A stretch of 64,000 nt of DNA. Source: Bryobacterales bacterium. Lineage in GTDB: Bacteria; Acidobacteriota; Terriglobia; Bryobacterales; Bryobacteraceae. The notes beneath the pieces are model-generated. The model was not told the DNA's origin. It worked only from the letters and a program-made list of their open reading frames with translations, and did not search any database. A program made the position numbers and the translations under genes. Shown piece by piece: positions 1-7,753 of this stretch (its first letter is position 1; the number at the start of each line of letters is the position of its first letter). Location: contig JADLCT010000110.1 of the NCBI GenBank assembly GCA_020847045.1, forward strand, positions 1-64,000, written 5' to 3'.

Positions 1-57
1 GATTCAGGTTCTAGTGCTCGCAAGGGCGTGGAGGTTCAAGTCCTCTCATCCGCACCA
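1..57 (+). tRNA. tRNA-Leu (anticodon CAG), 3' part
   Basis: The window opens inside a tRNA. The 3' half of the anticodon arm reads GA-TTCAGGT-TCTAG, which places anticodon CAG at 5-7 and implies a missing 5' stem ending in GA. A long class II variable arm follows (GCTC-GCAA-GGGC, about 16-27). The T arm is GGAGG-TTCAAGT-CCTCT (30-46). The acceptor 3' strand is CATCCGC with discriminator A and an encoded CCA (55-57). The long variable arm and the anticodon together give leucine. The 5' half lies outside the window. Confidence 0.93.
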
Positions 58-88
58 AAAAGAAATCAATAGCTTACAACCATCAACG

Positions 89-114
89 GCCCCTCCGAGA
101 GGAAGGGCTTTTTT
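89..114 (+). terminator. Rho-independent terminator after tRNA-Leu
   Basis: An 8-bp stem with one C-A mismatch (GCCCCTCC / GGAAGGGC) around a GAGA loop is followed directly by six T residues. It lies 32 nt after the tRNA CCA end and very probably ends the tRNA transcript, separating it from the next gene. Confidence 0.85.
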
Positions 115-161
115 CTGCTTGTGTGCCAATATTGTGCCGTTCAGCGAAATAGTCACCGAGT

Positions 162-1103
162 ATGACCACCACCAAGAAGCTCCTCCTTTTAGGCTCCGGC
201 GTTGCGCTTGGCCTAGCCGGATGTTGGTTGCTTCGAGAGCGGCGTCAGAAAGGAAAAATCATGGATTTTGAATTTGGACAGAGCGACAAGGCTAAAGCGT
301 TCTTTAAAGAACACCCCAACTTTTGTGACGCGTTTGTGAAGCTGATGGACGCCTCCAACCAATGTTTTGGGCGCATGTGCCACTACAACAATCGGGCGGA
401 AGAGATAATGTTCAGCCTGGGCCAGACTTGCCGGGAAGATTACCTTGAGATCGCGTTCATGGCCGTGCATGGTTTCAGTGTCGCCACTACGAAGCTATTG
501 CGCGGCCTCTACGAGCGAGCCGTCACGCACGCCTACATCATCAAGAACCCCGAGAAGGTAATGAAGTTCATCCTCTTCGGAGCGATCCAAGAATACAAAG
601 TCATGAAGGGTGCCTTGGAAACCGGCATCACGGAAGAGGCGTTCGACAAGACGATGCCTGCGGAGTACTCCATCGCGAGCATCACGGAACGGCGCAACAA
701 GGCCATGGAAGACTTCAAGGTAAAGAAGTGCGAGACCTGCGGGGAGAAGCCTATGGTGAGTTGGGATGACGCGAATATCAACGGCATGGCAAAGGCGGCT
801 GGCCCACTCTACCAAGCGCTGTACTCTGGCGGGTACGCCATCCCTAACCTTCGCATCCACGCCACACTTACCTCTGCCGTGTACCTAGAAGGCGCGGATA
901 AGGAGTCTGCTGCAGCCGTGCGCAAGCAAGCAGCCTACTCGAACCTTGGGCTGGCGTCCGCCATGCTGCTGCTTGTGATGGAGGAGCAGAACGAATTGTT
1001 CAAGCTTGGTTTGGATCAGGACCTTAAAGCAGCGGAGGAGGCGATTGCCGAGGAGTGGTTTGAGGTGGACCCCATCGGTTGGACAAAAAGGCAGCCGTCC
1101 TAA
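162..1103 (+). CDS. DUF5677-like hypothetical protein with possible N-terminal membrane anchor
   Basis: A mostly helical protein of up to 313 residues. The central part (HGFSVATTKLLRGLYERAV, then YIIKNPEK) resembles the DUF5677 family, whose function is unknown. From the ATG at 162 it starts with a hydrophobic segment (residues about 7-24, LLLLGSGVALGLAGCWLL) followed by basic residues, which would anchor it to the membrane. The ATG at 261 (MDFEFG) has a better Shine-Dalgarno, AAAGGA at 249-254, and would give a soluble 280-residue form. A CETCGE motif near residue 190 could bind metal. The gene looks clearly richer in A/T than its neighbours and sits just after a tRNA, so it may be acquired. 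The family call is from memory and moderate. Confidence 0.7.
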   Translation: MTTTKKLLLLGSGVALGLAGCWLLRERRQKGKIMDFEFGQSDKAKAFFKEHPNFCDAFVKLMDASNQCFGRMCHYNNRAEEIMFSLGQTCREDYLEIAFMAVHGFSVATTKLLRGLYERAVTHAYIIKNPEKVMKFILFGAIQEYKVMKGALETGITEEAFDKTMPAEYSIASITERRNKAMEDFKVKKCETCGEKPMVSWDDANINGMAKAAGPLYQALYSGGYAIPNLRIHATLTSAVYLEGADKESAAAVRKQAAYSNLGLASAMLLLVMEEQNELFKLGLDQDLKAAEEAIAEEWFEVDPIGWTKRQPS

Positions 1104-1445
1104 GATGGAGGAGCGGGAAAGGTGGAGGCGGTTTGAGGCCGCCGTCCACTCCGGGCTTGGCGCGGCGCTCGGTCGCATCCCTGCGTTGCCCTATCCTCCG
1201 GCCAGGCATGTTCATTGTACGCCCGCTCATGTGGAAAGCAAGCAAAAATTCCATTGCGCCCACACCAGTGGAAGTCGGTACATCCCAGGCTGTCAAGGGC
1301 GACCGATGGCTTTCACTCATGAAGGAAATCCTCGTCTTTCAACTCCCGCCCGCCGCCCAGATGTGCTTCCGATTATCCGTTCTCTTGTCCTCAGGCGCAC
1401 ATCGCAAACGCCTTCCCGGCGTGAGCAGCGCAACCGGCCACCCGC
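1104..1445. other. 342-bp stretch without a supportable gene
   Basis: This lies between the DUF5677-like gene and the end of the response-regulator gene on the other strand. Open frames cross it on both strands but have low-complexity, arginine- and proline-rich translations and no family resemblance. I see no tRNA, no repeat of the tRNA-Leu 3' end that would mark an attachment site, and no clear T-tailed hairpin. The composition returns to high GC here. It may be decayed sequence. Confidence 0.5.
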
Positions 1446-2816
1446 CTATTCTTCCGTCCGCAGCCCAAACTTCTCGATGCGGTAGATGAGCACCTTCCGG
1501 CTGATGTCCAGATACTCCGCGGCTTTCGTCTGGTTTCCATTGAACTTCTGAAGGGCTCGTACAACCAGTTCGCGCTCGATTGCCTCCATGCTGATTCCCT
1601 CCGGCGGCAGCTCCAACTGAATTGCCTCCAGTGGAGGCCGTTCGCGGCGGAGGAAGTCCGGCAGATCCTCCACCGTGATCTCGTTGGCCGGCGCCAGAAC
1701 AACCAGGCGTTCCACCACATTCTCCAACTCGCGCACGTTGCCGGGCCAGCGATACACCGAGAAGTGGGGCAGCAGCGAGGGAGGCAGCCGAAGCGCTGGC
1801 CGGTTTAGCCGCTCCTTGAACTTCTTGAAAAAGATCGCAACCAACTCGGGAATGTCGTCCGGCCGCTCGCGGAGCGGAGGAAGCGTCAACGGGATCACCG
1901 CCAGGCGGTAGTACAGATCCTCGCGGAAGGTTCCATCCTCCACCATCGCCTGCAAATTGCGGTGGGTGGCCGCGATGATCCGTACGTTCACCTTCGTGGG
2001 ATAGGCCGCGCCGATCTTCTCGATTTCACGCTCCTGAATGAGACGCAGCAGCTTCACTTGCAACTCCAGCGGCATCTCTCCCACCTCGTCCAGAAACAGG
2101 GTCCCCTGGTCGGCCATCTCGATCTTGCCCTGCTTGTTCACCACGGCGCCCGTAAACGAACCCTTGGTGTGGCCGAACAGTTCCGATTCGAGCAGTTCCT
2201 TTGGGATCGCTCCGCAGTTGATGACAATCAACGGCCTCTCCGCGCGGGGGCTGTTGAAGTGAATCGCCTTGGCCAGCAACTCCTTGCCCGTTCCGGTCTC
2301 GCCTCGAATCAGTACCGTGGAGTCGCTCTGCGCCGCCCTGGCCGCGTTGTCCAGCGTCGTAAGCAGGGACTTCGATTGCCCCACGATACTCTCGAATCCG
2401 TACTTCCGGTCGATGGCCGACCGGAGACTCTTCACCTCTTCCCGCAGGCGGTGATGTTCGAGCGCGCGCGACACGATCAACTTCAATGCGTCCGCGTTCA
2501 CCGGCTTGATGATGTAGTCAAACGCACCGAGCTTCATCGCTTCCACCGCGGATTCGACCGTGCCGAACGCGGTGACGACGATCACGATGATCTCCGGGTA
2601 CTCCTCGCGCACCTTGCGTAGCAGGTCCATCCCGGACATTCCCGGCATCTTGAGGTCGGTAATGATCAGGTCCTGCGGGTGGCGAGCGAGCAGCTCCAGC
2701 GCCTGGGCGCCATCGGAGGCGGTCATCGGCTCGTAGCCCGCTTGTTGCAGCTTGAGCTGCGTGACGCGCCGCAGGCTCTCTTCGTCGTCCACCACGAGCA
2801 CGCGCTTGCCGGTCAT
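1446..2816 (-). CDS. Sigma-54-dependent response regulator, NtrC family
   Basis: A complete three-domain activator of 456 residues. The receiver domain (1-120) has the phospho-acceptor D54 and K104. The AAA+ domain has Walker A GETGTGKE (172-179), the sigma-54 contact loop GSFTGA (219-224, a variant of GAFTGA) and Walker B FLDE (241-244). A Fis-type helix-turn-helix ends the protein (about 425-455, NGNQTKAAEYLDISRK). It should open sigma-54 promoters once phosphorylated by the upstream sensor kinase, whose stop codon overlaps its start (ATGA at 2813-2816). The transcript appears to run from a lytic transglycosylase through the kinase into this gene. A metal-efflux operon lies divergently behind that set, as in ZraSR- or AtoSC-like pairs. 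The target is not known. Confidence 0.95.
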   Translation of the reverse strand: MTGKRVLVVDDEESLRRVTQLKLQQAGYEPMTASDGAQALELLARHPQDLIITDLKMPGMSGMDLLRKVREEYPEIIVIVVTAFGTVESAVEAMKLGAFDYIIKPVNADALKLIVSRALEHHRLREEVKSLRSAIDRKYGFESIVGQSKSLLTTLDNAARAAQSDSTVLIRGETGTGKELLAKAIHFNSPRAERPLIVINCGAIPKELLESELFGHTKGSFTGAVVNKQGKIEMADQGTLFLDEVGEMPLELQVKLLRLIQEREIEKIGAAYPTKVNVRIIAATHRNLQAMVEDGTFREDLYYRLAVIPLTLPPLRERPDDIPELVAIFFKKFKERLNRPALRLPPSLLPHFSVYRWPGNVRELENVVERLVVLAPANEITVEDLPDFLRRERPPLEAIQLELPPEGISMEAIERELVVRALQKFNGNQTKAAEYLDISRKVLIYRIEKFGLRTEE

Positions 2817-3913
2817 GCTTTGTCCCCAGGGGCCTGCGGAAAGAAGAGCGAGAAGGTCATGCCCAGTCCTTCATTCTTACCCACGCTGACTGTCCCTCCC
2901 AACTGCCGCACAATCTGATGCACCACCGGCAAGCCCAGCCCCGTACCGTTGTCCTTGGTTGTGAAAAACGGGTCGAAGATCTTCTCGATGTGCTCCGGGG
3001 GAATGCCAGCCCCCTGGTCCTTCACGTCGATGACTACGCCTCCTTCGGACGCGCGCGCCGCCAGTAGGATCTCGCCTCCTTGCGGCATCGCCTGGGCGGC
3101 GTTGATCGTTAGATTCAGGATCACCTGGGCGAGTTGTTCCTCATCGGCCCAGATCAGCGGCAACTGGTCCGGAGTCTGGCGCCGGAGGCGGACTCCTTTA
3201 CCGGCCGAGTGTTTCACGAGCTCGATGACCGAGGCCAGCACGCGGCCGACATCCACACCGCGCCATTCCGGATCTCGCGGCCGGGCGAAGTCCAGCAAGT
3301 TCGTCAGCAGACGGTTGAGCCGTGCGCACTCCTTCCGCACAATGCCCATCGTCTCCGCGCGGACCTCCTCGGGACGCTCCGCCGCCTCCATCACCTCGGC
3401 CGCGCCATCGATGCTGGCCAGGGGATTCCGGATTTCATGGGCCAGCCCGGCGGCCAGTTGCCCGATCGCCGAGAGCCTGTCGGCCCGCTTCACCTGCTCA
3501 AAGGTGCTTTGCAACTCGCGATACACCTGGCCGAGTTGTTGCGCGGTGGCTTGCAACTCAGCCCTGCGCCTGCGCTCGCGGTCGGAGAGAACTCCCGTTA
3601 CGAGTCCCACGGCGAGAAACATGAAGATCTCCGCGTACTGCTCGATCGCGTAGTGCTGTTCGTGTGACCAGGTGGTGAAGATGTGCGGCACATAGAGCAG
3701 TCCGGCCACTGTGGCGGCGGCCAAACCGCCGGTCCAGCCGAAGGCAATGGCAGCATAGACCACAGGCAGATAGTACAGACGCTGGAAGATCCCATGCCAC
3801 AACCTGTATTCGGGTGGCGTCAGGTAGTGTCCGGCGCTGGTAATGGCGATGCCCGCGGCGACAAGAGCCACGGACCTGAGGATGAACCGCCGCCGGTCGG
3901 ATTCGATGGTCAT
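2813..3913 (-). CDS. Membrane sensor histidine kinase
   Basis: The sensor partner of the NtrC-type regulator. Numbered from the ATG at 3913, the N-terminal about 110 residues hold several hydrophobic segments with short loops, so the input domain is probably membrane-embedded. A short coiled linker follows, then HisKA with H159 in LAAGLAHEIRNPL, then a HATPase domain with N box LNLTINAAQAM, G1 DQGAGIPP and G2 GTGLGL. An in-frame ATG at 4000 would add 29 residues without resemblance to the family and would overlap the upstream transglycosylase by 62 nt, so I prefer 3913; neither start has a strong Shine-Dalgarno. The stop overlaps the regulator start. The signal sensed cannot be read from the sequence, but the neighbours suggest envelope or metal stress. 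Confidence 0.9.
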   Translation of the reverse strand: MTIESDRRRFILRSVALVAAGIAITSAGHYLTPPEYRLWHGIFQRLYYLPVVYAAIAFGWTGGLAAATVAGLLYVPHIFTTWSHEQHYAIEQYAEIFMFLAVGLVTGVLSDRERRRRAELQATAQQLGQVYRELQSTFEQVKRADRLSAIGQLAAGLAHEIRNPLASIDGAAEVMEAAERPEEVRAETMGIVRKECARLNRLLTNLLDFARPRDPEWRGVDVGRVLASVIELVKHSAGKGVRLRRQTPDQLPLIWADEEQLAQVILNLTINAAQAMPQGGEILLAARASEGGVVIDVKDQGAGIPPEHIEKIFDPFFTTKDNGTGLGLPVVHQIVRQLGGTVSVGKNEGLGMTFSLFFPQAPGDKA

Positions 3914-3938
3914 GGCGTGCTCATCGTGTGCGGCAAGG

Positions 3939-4760
3939 TCACGGCGAAACCCGGACGGTCGCGAAAACGACGCGGGGAGCGGTGTGGTGGATTGTGGCAT
4001 CCGTTTCCGTCATGCGGCTGATGCCGCTTGCCCCCAGATGCCGCGCCGCCAGCACGGCGGGAACGTAGGCTTGCGTCTCTCGCGGCACAAGACCCAACTC
4101 CGCCAAGCGCCAGAAATCGGCTGTCCCGGCGCGGTCGATCGCGGTTTGGATTCTCTGCTCTCCGGCATTGTAAGCCGCCATCGCCAATGGCCAGTCACCA
4201 AACCTAGCATAGAGAGACTTCAGGTATTGAGCAGCGGCGCGCGTCGACTTCACCGGGTCGGTCCGCTCGTCGCCGCCTGTGAGATCAAGTCCGTAGCGTT
4301 CCGCCGCCGCAGGCACAAACTGCCACATCCCCACGGCGTTCTTAGGTGAACGGGCGAGTGGATTGAAGCCACTTTCCACCAGCCCAAGCCAGAGCAGCTC
4401 CCGCGGCACTCCTTCCGCATCAAAGATCCGTTCGATCATGGGGCGGTACAGTGCGAGCCGTTGCAGGGAGGCGGCAAAACCACGGGCCCCTTCGCTGGAG
4501 AAGTAGCGGAGGAAGCTCTGCACGACAGGCCGCGCGGGTTGCTCAGGCGACCCACCGGACGCGGACGCATTGGTGGGAACAGGACGCGCATCCGGCTTGA
4601 TGGCCTGCTGAGCCTGCTCCGATTCGGCGCGTTCCAGGATCTCGTCCAGCACAGCCACCCACGGGACAGGCTCCTGGTTCTCCGCCGCGAGGGAGCTAGC
4701 CTCCGTCACAGCTGGCGCAAGAAGGGCGAACAAGACTAGAAATCCCACGAGCCTTGCCAC
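3939..4760 (-). CDS. Lytic murein transglycosylase, SLT family (MltD/Slt-like)
   Basis: A secreted peptidoglycan-cleaving enzyme of 273 residues starting at a GTG. A hydrophobic signal ([18 protein letters not shown]) is followed by a low-complexity linker and then the SLT domain. The catalytic Glu is in [16 protein letters not shown] and is followed by the family signature NAVGMWQF and by [12 protein letters not shown]. It cuts the MurNAc-GlcNAc bond to give 1,6-anhydro ends. It has no LysM repeats, unlike full MltD. The gene precedes the sensor kinase on the same strand (26 nt to the preferred kinase start), so wall remodelling may be co-regulated with the two-component system. The second in-frame GTG four codons later is an alternative start. 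Confidence 0.9.
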   Translation of the reverse strand: MARLVGFLVLFALLAPAVTEASSLAAENQEPVPWVAVLDEILERAESEQAQQAIKPDARPVPTNASASGGSPEQPARPVVQSFLRYFSSEGARGFAASLQRLALYRPMIERIFDAEGVPRELLWLGLVESGFNPLARSPKNAVGMWQFVPAAAERYGLDLTGGDERTDPVKSTRAAAQYLKSLYARFGDWPLAMAAYNAGEQRIQTAIDRAGTADFWRLAELGLVPRETQAYVPAVLAARHLGASGISRMTETDATIHHTAPRVVFATVRVSP

Positions 4761-4970
4761 AGCACACCGGTTGCCATTCGCACCGCAAGTCTAAGCGCAA
4801 CGGCGTCAACAAAATGGTGTGTCACGGCGGAACACCGGCACGGGCGGCCTGTGCGCAATTGCCGAATTCTGCACAGCGGTAGTCCGGGATTGTCCAATCC
4901 TGATCTTGTGGGCGACCGGCACGCGATTGGCCAAAGTTGTTTTTTCAATCACTTCAACCCGCCGCCCGGC

Positions 4971-4988
4971 TTGGCATGTGAGGTGCGA
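4971..4988 (+). promoter_or_regulatory. Candidate sigma-54 (-24/-12) element
   Basis: TTGGCATG-TGAG-GTGCGA has GG (4973-4974) and GC (4985-4986) exactly 10 nt apart, as in the YTGGCACG-N4-TTGCW consensus, with mismatches at C-to-T, T-to-G and the last W. It lies directly before the efflux operon, and the divergent neighbour is a sigma-54 activator. Initiation would fall near 4998, so translation would have to begin at a downstream GTG such as 5057. This is plausible but unproven. Confidence 0.4.
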
Positions 4989-4993
4989 TACGA

Positions 4994-6283
4994 GTGGTGG
5001 TGCCACACTGGAGTGACTTCCCGGGTTGGGTCAGGGCAGCCGGCCGTCTATACGCGGTGAGCTTGGTGTTTGCGGCGGTGCTCCCAGGCCAGACACGAGG
5101 CGGGGAACTGAGCGAACTGCTCGCGGAGGCCCTTCAGGCCAATCCCGAGATCGTGGCGGCGCAGAAGCGCTACGAGGCCTCGCGGCAACGTCCCACCCAG
5201 GTGAGCAGCCTGCCCGATCCGATGTTTTCACCCGGATATAACAGCAATGGCCGTCCCTGGCCGGGCGCGGCGCTGGGCATGGAACCCACCAGCCAGATCG
5301 GTTTCATGGTCTCGCAGGAGTTTCCATTCCCTGGCAAGCGAAAGCTGGCGGGCGACATGGCGGTGAAGGAGTCCGAGGCGGAGTGGCAGCAGTATGAGCA
5401 GGTGCGTCTGGGCGTGGTTTCGCGGCTCAAACAGGCATACTATCGCCGCGCCTACGCGTTCGCCGCCGTGGACGTGCTCGACCGGAGCCTGGACCTGCTC
5501 GGCAAGTTTCTGCGGATCACCGAGGCGCGCTATTCGGTGGGGAAGGCGGCACAGCAGGACGTCTTCAAGGCGCAAACACAGATCTCCATCCTGCAAACCA
5601 GGAAAGTACAACTGGAACGGGAGAAGCGCGCCCGCGCCGCCGAGATCAACAGCCTGGTGAACCGGCCTCCAGGAGGGCATCTACCCCGTCCAGCGGCGCT
5701 CCTTCCGATGGAGATACCGGCGAAGCTGGAGGAGCTCTACGCGGCGGCGCAAGTAAACTCTCCCCTGCTGCGCCGCGAGGAGAAAATGATCCAGCGGGCC
5801 GAGGTGGCTGTGAACATGGCACGCAAAGAGTATTACCCCGATTTCACGCTAAATGGCGGTTACTACAACATGGGCCGCATGCCGGACATGTACATGTTTC
5901 GCGCGGACTTCAAAATCCCGCTCTACTTCTTCCGCAAGCAGCGCGCCGCCGTCACGGAGCAATCGCAGGCGCTCATTGGTTCGCGCAAAAGCTACGAATC
6001 AGCCAGCCAGGAACTGCACTACAGGATCCAGGACGACTATTCCATGAGCCAAGCCTCGGAGCAGTTGGTGCGGCTGTATGGCCAGACGGTCATCCCGCAG
6101 GCAAGCCTGGCGCTGGAGTCGTCGTTGTCGTCGTATGAAACCGGATCGGTCGATTTTCTGACGGTGTTTATGAACTACATCACCGTTGTCGAGTACGAGA
6201 TGAACTATCAGGAAGAGTTACAGAATTTCTATCTGGCGCTGGCGCGTCTGGAAGAGATGACTGCAATCCCACTGACCCACTAA
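4994..6283 (+). CDS. TolC/CusC-family outer membrane efflux protein
   Basis: The outer-membrane channel of a tripartite metal-efflux pump, up to 429 residues. A signal-peptide-like segment (AVSLVFAAVLPGQTRG) precedes two OEP repeats, visible as long amphipathic helices (LSELLAEALQANPEIVAAQKRYEASR and its counterpart). There is no lipobox cysteine, unlike E. coli CusC. The start is uncertain: GTG codons lie at 4994, 4997, 5000 and 5057, none with a strong Shine-Dalgarno. The adaptor gene follows after 12 nt and the RND pump after that, so the three form one operon with the order C-B-A. Confidence 0.9.
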   Translation: MVVPHWSDFPGWVRAAGRLYAVSLVFAAVLPGQTRGGELSELLAEALQANPEIVAAQKRYEASRQRPTQVSSLPDPMFSPGYNSNGRPWPGAALGMEPTSQIGFMVSQEFPFPGKRKLAGDMAVKESEAEWQQYEQVRLGVVSRLKQAYYRRAYAFAAVDVLDRSLDLLGKFLRITEARYSVGKAAQQDVFKAQTQISILQTRKVQLEREKRARAAEINSLVNRPPGGHLPRPAALLPMEIPAKLEELYAAAQVNSPLLRREEKMIQRAEVAVNMARKEYYPDFTLNGGYYNMGRMPDMYMFRADFKIPLYFFRKQRAAVTEQSQALIGSRKSYESASQELHYRIQDDYSMSQASEQLVRLYGQTVIPQASLALESSLSSYETGSVDFLTVFMNYITVVEYEMNYQEELQNFYLALARLEEMTAIPLTH

Positions 6284-6295
6284 CCGGAAAGCCAC

Positions 6296-7753
6296 ATGAA
6301 CGCCCCACGCCTTATTCTGCCGGTCACGCTGCTGCTCGCCGGGATCCTCATTGGCTTTGGTTATGGCCGGTGGTACGGGCCGCGTGCGGAGGCGGGCGCT
6401 GAACAGTCACGGAAACCAACGGGCTATCACTGCCCGATGCATCCCCATTTCCGCTCGGACAAGCCCGGCGACTGCGGCATCTGTGGCATGAGGCTCGTGC
6501 CGGACGATGCCCCCGGAGCGGCCGGCCATGAGGCGCCGCACGTGGAGAGCCGGAAGATCCTTCACTACCGCGATCCCCACAACCCCGAGCACAAGTCGGA
6601 CAAACCGGGAGTCAACCCCGAGACAGGCAATGATCTGGAGCCGGTCTACGATGGGGATCCGCCGGCCATGCCGGCCGGGACCATCCATGTGAGTCCGCAT
6701 AAACAGCAGTTGATCGGCGTGCAATACGGCGTGGCGGCCTCCACGGCAGGCGTGCACACCTTCCGCGCCGTGGGAAAGGTGGCACTGGACGAGACGCGCG
6801 TGGCTAAGGTGCAGACGAAGATTGACGGCTGGGTGGACAAGGTCTTCGTGGACTTCACCGGCAAGCACGTCGAGAAGGGACAGCCGCTGCTGACTCTCTA
6901 CAGTCCGGAGATGCTGGCCAGCCAGCAGGAGTACCTGTTGGCGCTCCGTGGCCGGGAACTGATGCGCAACAGTCCACTGGCCGGCTCGGCGCAGCAGAGC
7001 GAGTCGCTTATCTGGGCCGCCCGCAAACGGTTGGAGCTTTGGGACCTGAGCGGCGCGCAGATCGACGAGATCACGCGCACCGGACAGCCGCTCAAGAATA
7101 TTACGCTCCATGCGCCCACCAGCGGCTACGTCATGGCGCGCAATGCGTTTCCGAAGCAGCGCATTACGCCCGACACCGAACTCTACACGGTCGCCGATCT
7201 CAGCAAGGTCTGGATCATGGCCGACGTCTTTGAGAACGAAATCCCCATGATCCGTCTCGGTCTGCCCGTGCGCATCTCGCTGTCCTATGCGGGCGGCCGC
7301 GCGCTGCGAGGGCGCGTCGACTACATTCAACCGCAGGTGGATGCGGCCACGCGCACTCTGAAGGTGCGCATCGAGGCTGACAATCCGGCTATGGCGCTTA
7401 AACCCGAGATGTTCGTGGATGTCGAATTTCAGGCCGCCATGCCGGCCCGCGTCACGGTGCTGGCCGAGGCGGTGCTCAATACCGGCCTGAGGCAGACGGT
7501 ATTCGTCGATCGCGGGAACGGCTTTCTCGAACCGCGCCAGGTGCAAACCGGCGAGCGCGTGGGCGATCGCATCGAGATCAAGCAGGGCCTTCGGGCCGGC
7601 GAACGCGTGGTGACGTCCGGCAATTTCCTGATCGACTCGGAAAGCCAACTCAAGTCCGCCGCCGCGGGCATGGCTGGACAGACACACGGAAGCCCGGAGC
7701 GGACCTCTGAGCGGCCATCCCCGGCTTCCGCCGGAGAACACAAGCATGATTGA
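6296..7753 (+). CDS. Heavy-metal efflux RND periplasmic adaptor (CusB-like)
   Basis: A membrane-fusion protein of 485 residues linking the RND pump to the outer-membrane channel. An N-terminal hydrophobic anchor (about 5-24) is followed by two heavy-metal-binding modules. The first, YHCPMHPHF...DCGICGMRLVP (44-69), has Cys, His and Met ligands. The second (about 89-118, HYRDPHNPEHKSDKPG) is degenerate and lacks the cysteines. The hairpin/lipoyl, beta-barrel and membrane-proximal domains follow (EKGQPLLTLYSPEMLASQQEYL, VWIMADVFENEI, GERVVTSGNFLIDSESQLKS). The C-terminal coding overlaps the pump start by 8 nt, suggesting translational coupling. Confidence 0.95.
   Translation: MNAPRLILPVTLLLAGILIGFGYGRWYGPRAEAGAEQSRKPTGYHCPMHPHFRSDKPGDCGICGMRLVPDDAPGAAGHEAPHVESRKILHYRDPHNPEHKSDKPGVNPETGNDLEPVYDGDPPAMPAGTIHVSPHKQQLIGVQYGVAASTAGVHTFRAVGKVALDETRVAKVQTKIDGWVDKVFVDFTGKHVEKGQPLLTLYSPEMLASQQEYLLALRGRELMRNSPLAGSAQQSESLIWAARKRLELWDLSGAQIDEITRTGQPLKNITLHAPTSGYVMARNAFPKQRITPDTELYTVADLSKVWIMADVFENEIPMIRLGLPVRISLSYAGGRALRGRVDYIQPQVDAATRTLKVRIEADNPAMALKPEMFVDVEFQAAMPARVTVLAEAVLNTGLRQTVFVDRGNGFLEPRQVQTGERVGDRIEIKQGLRAGERVVTSGNFLIDSESQLKSAAAGMAGQTHGSPERTSERPSPASAGEHKHD

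Noticed and set aside
118..140. Two TGTGCC-type repeats around TGTGCCAATATTGTGCC after the tRNA terminator, considered as integrase arm sites
   Set aside because: Too short, no integrase in the window and no second tRNA-end copy.
1116..1150. GGCGG...CCGCC inverted repeat after the DUF5677-like gene considered as terminator
   Set aside because: Five-base stem without T run.
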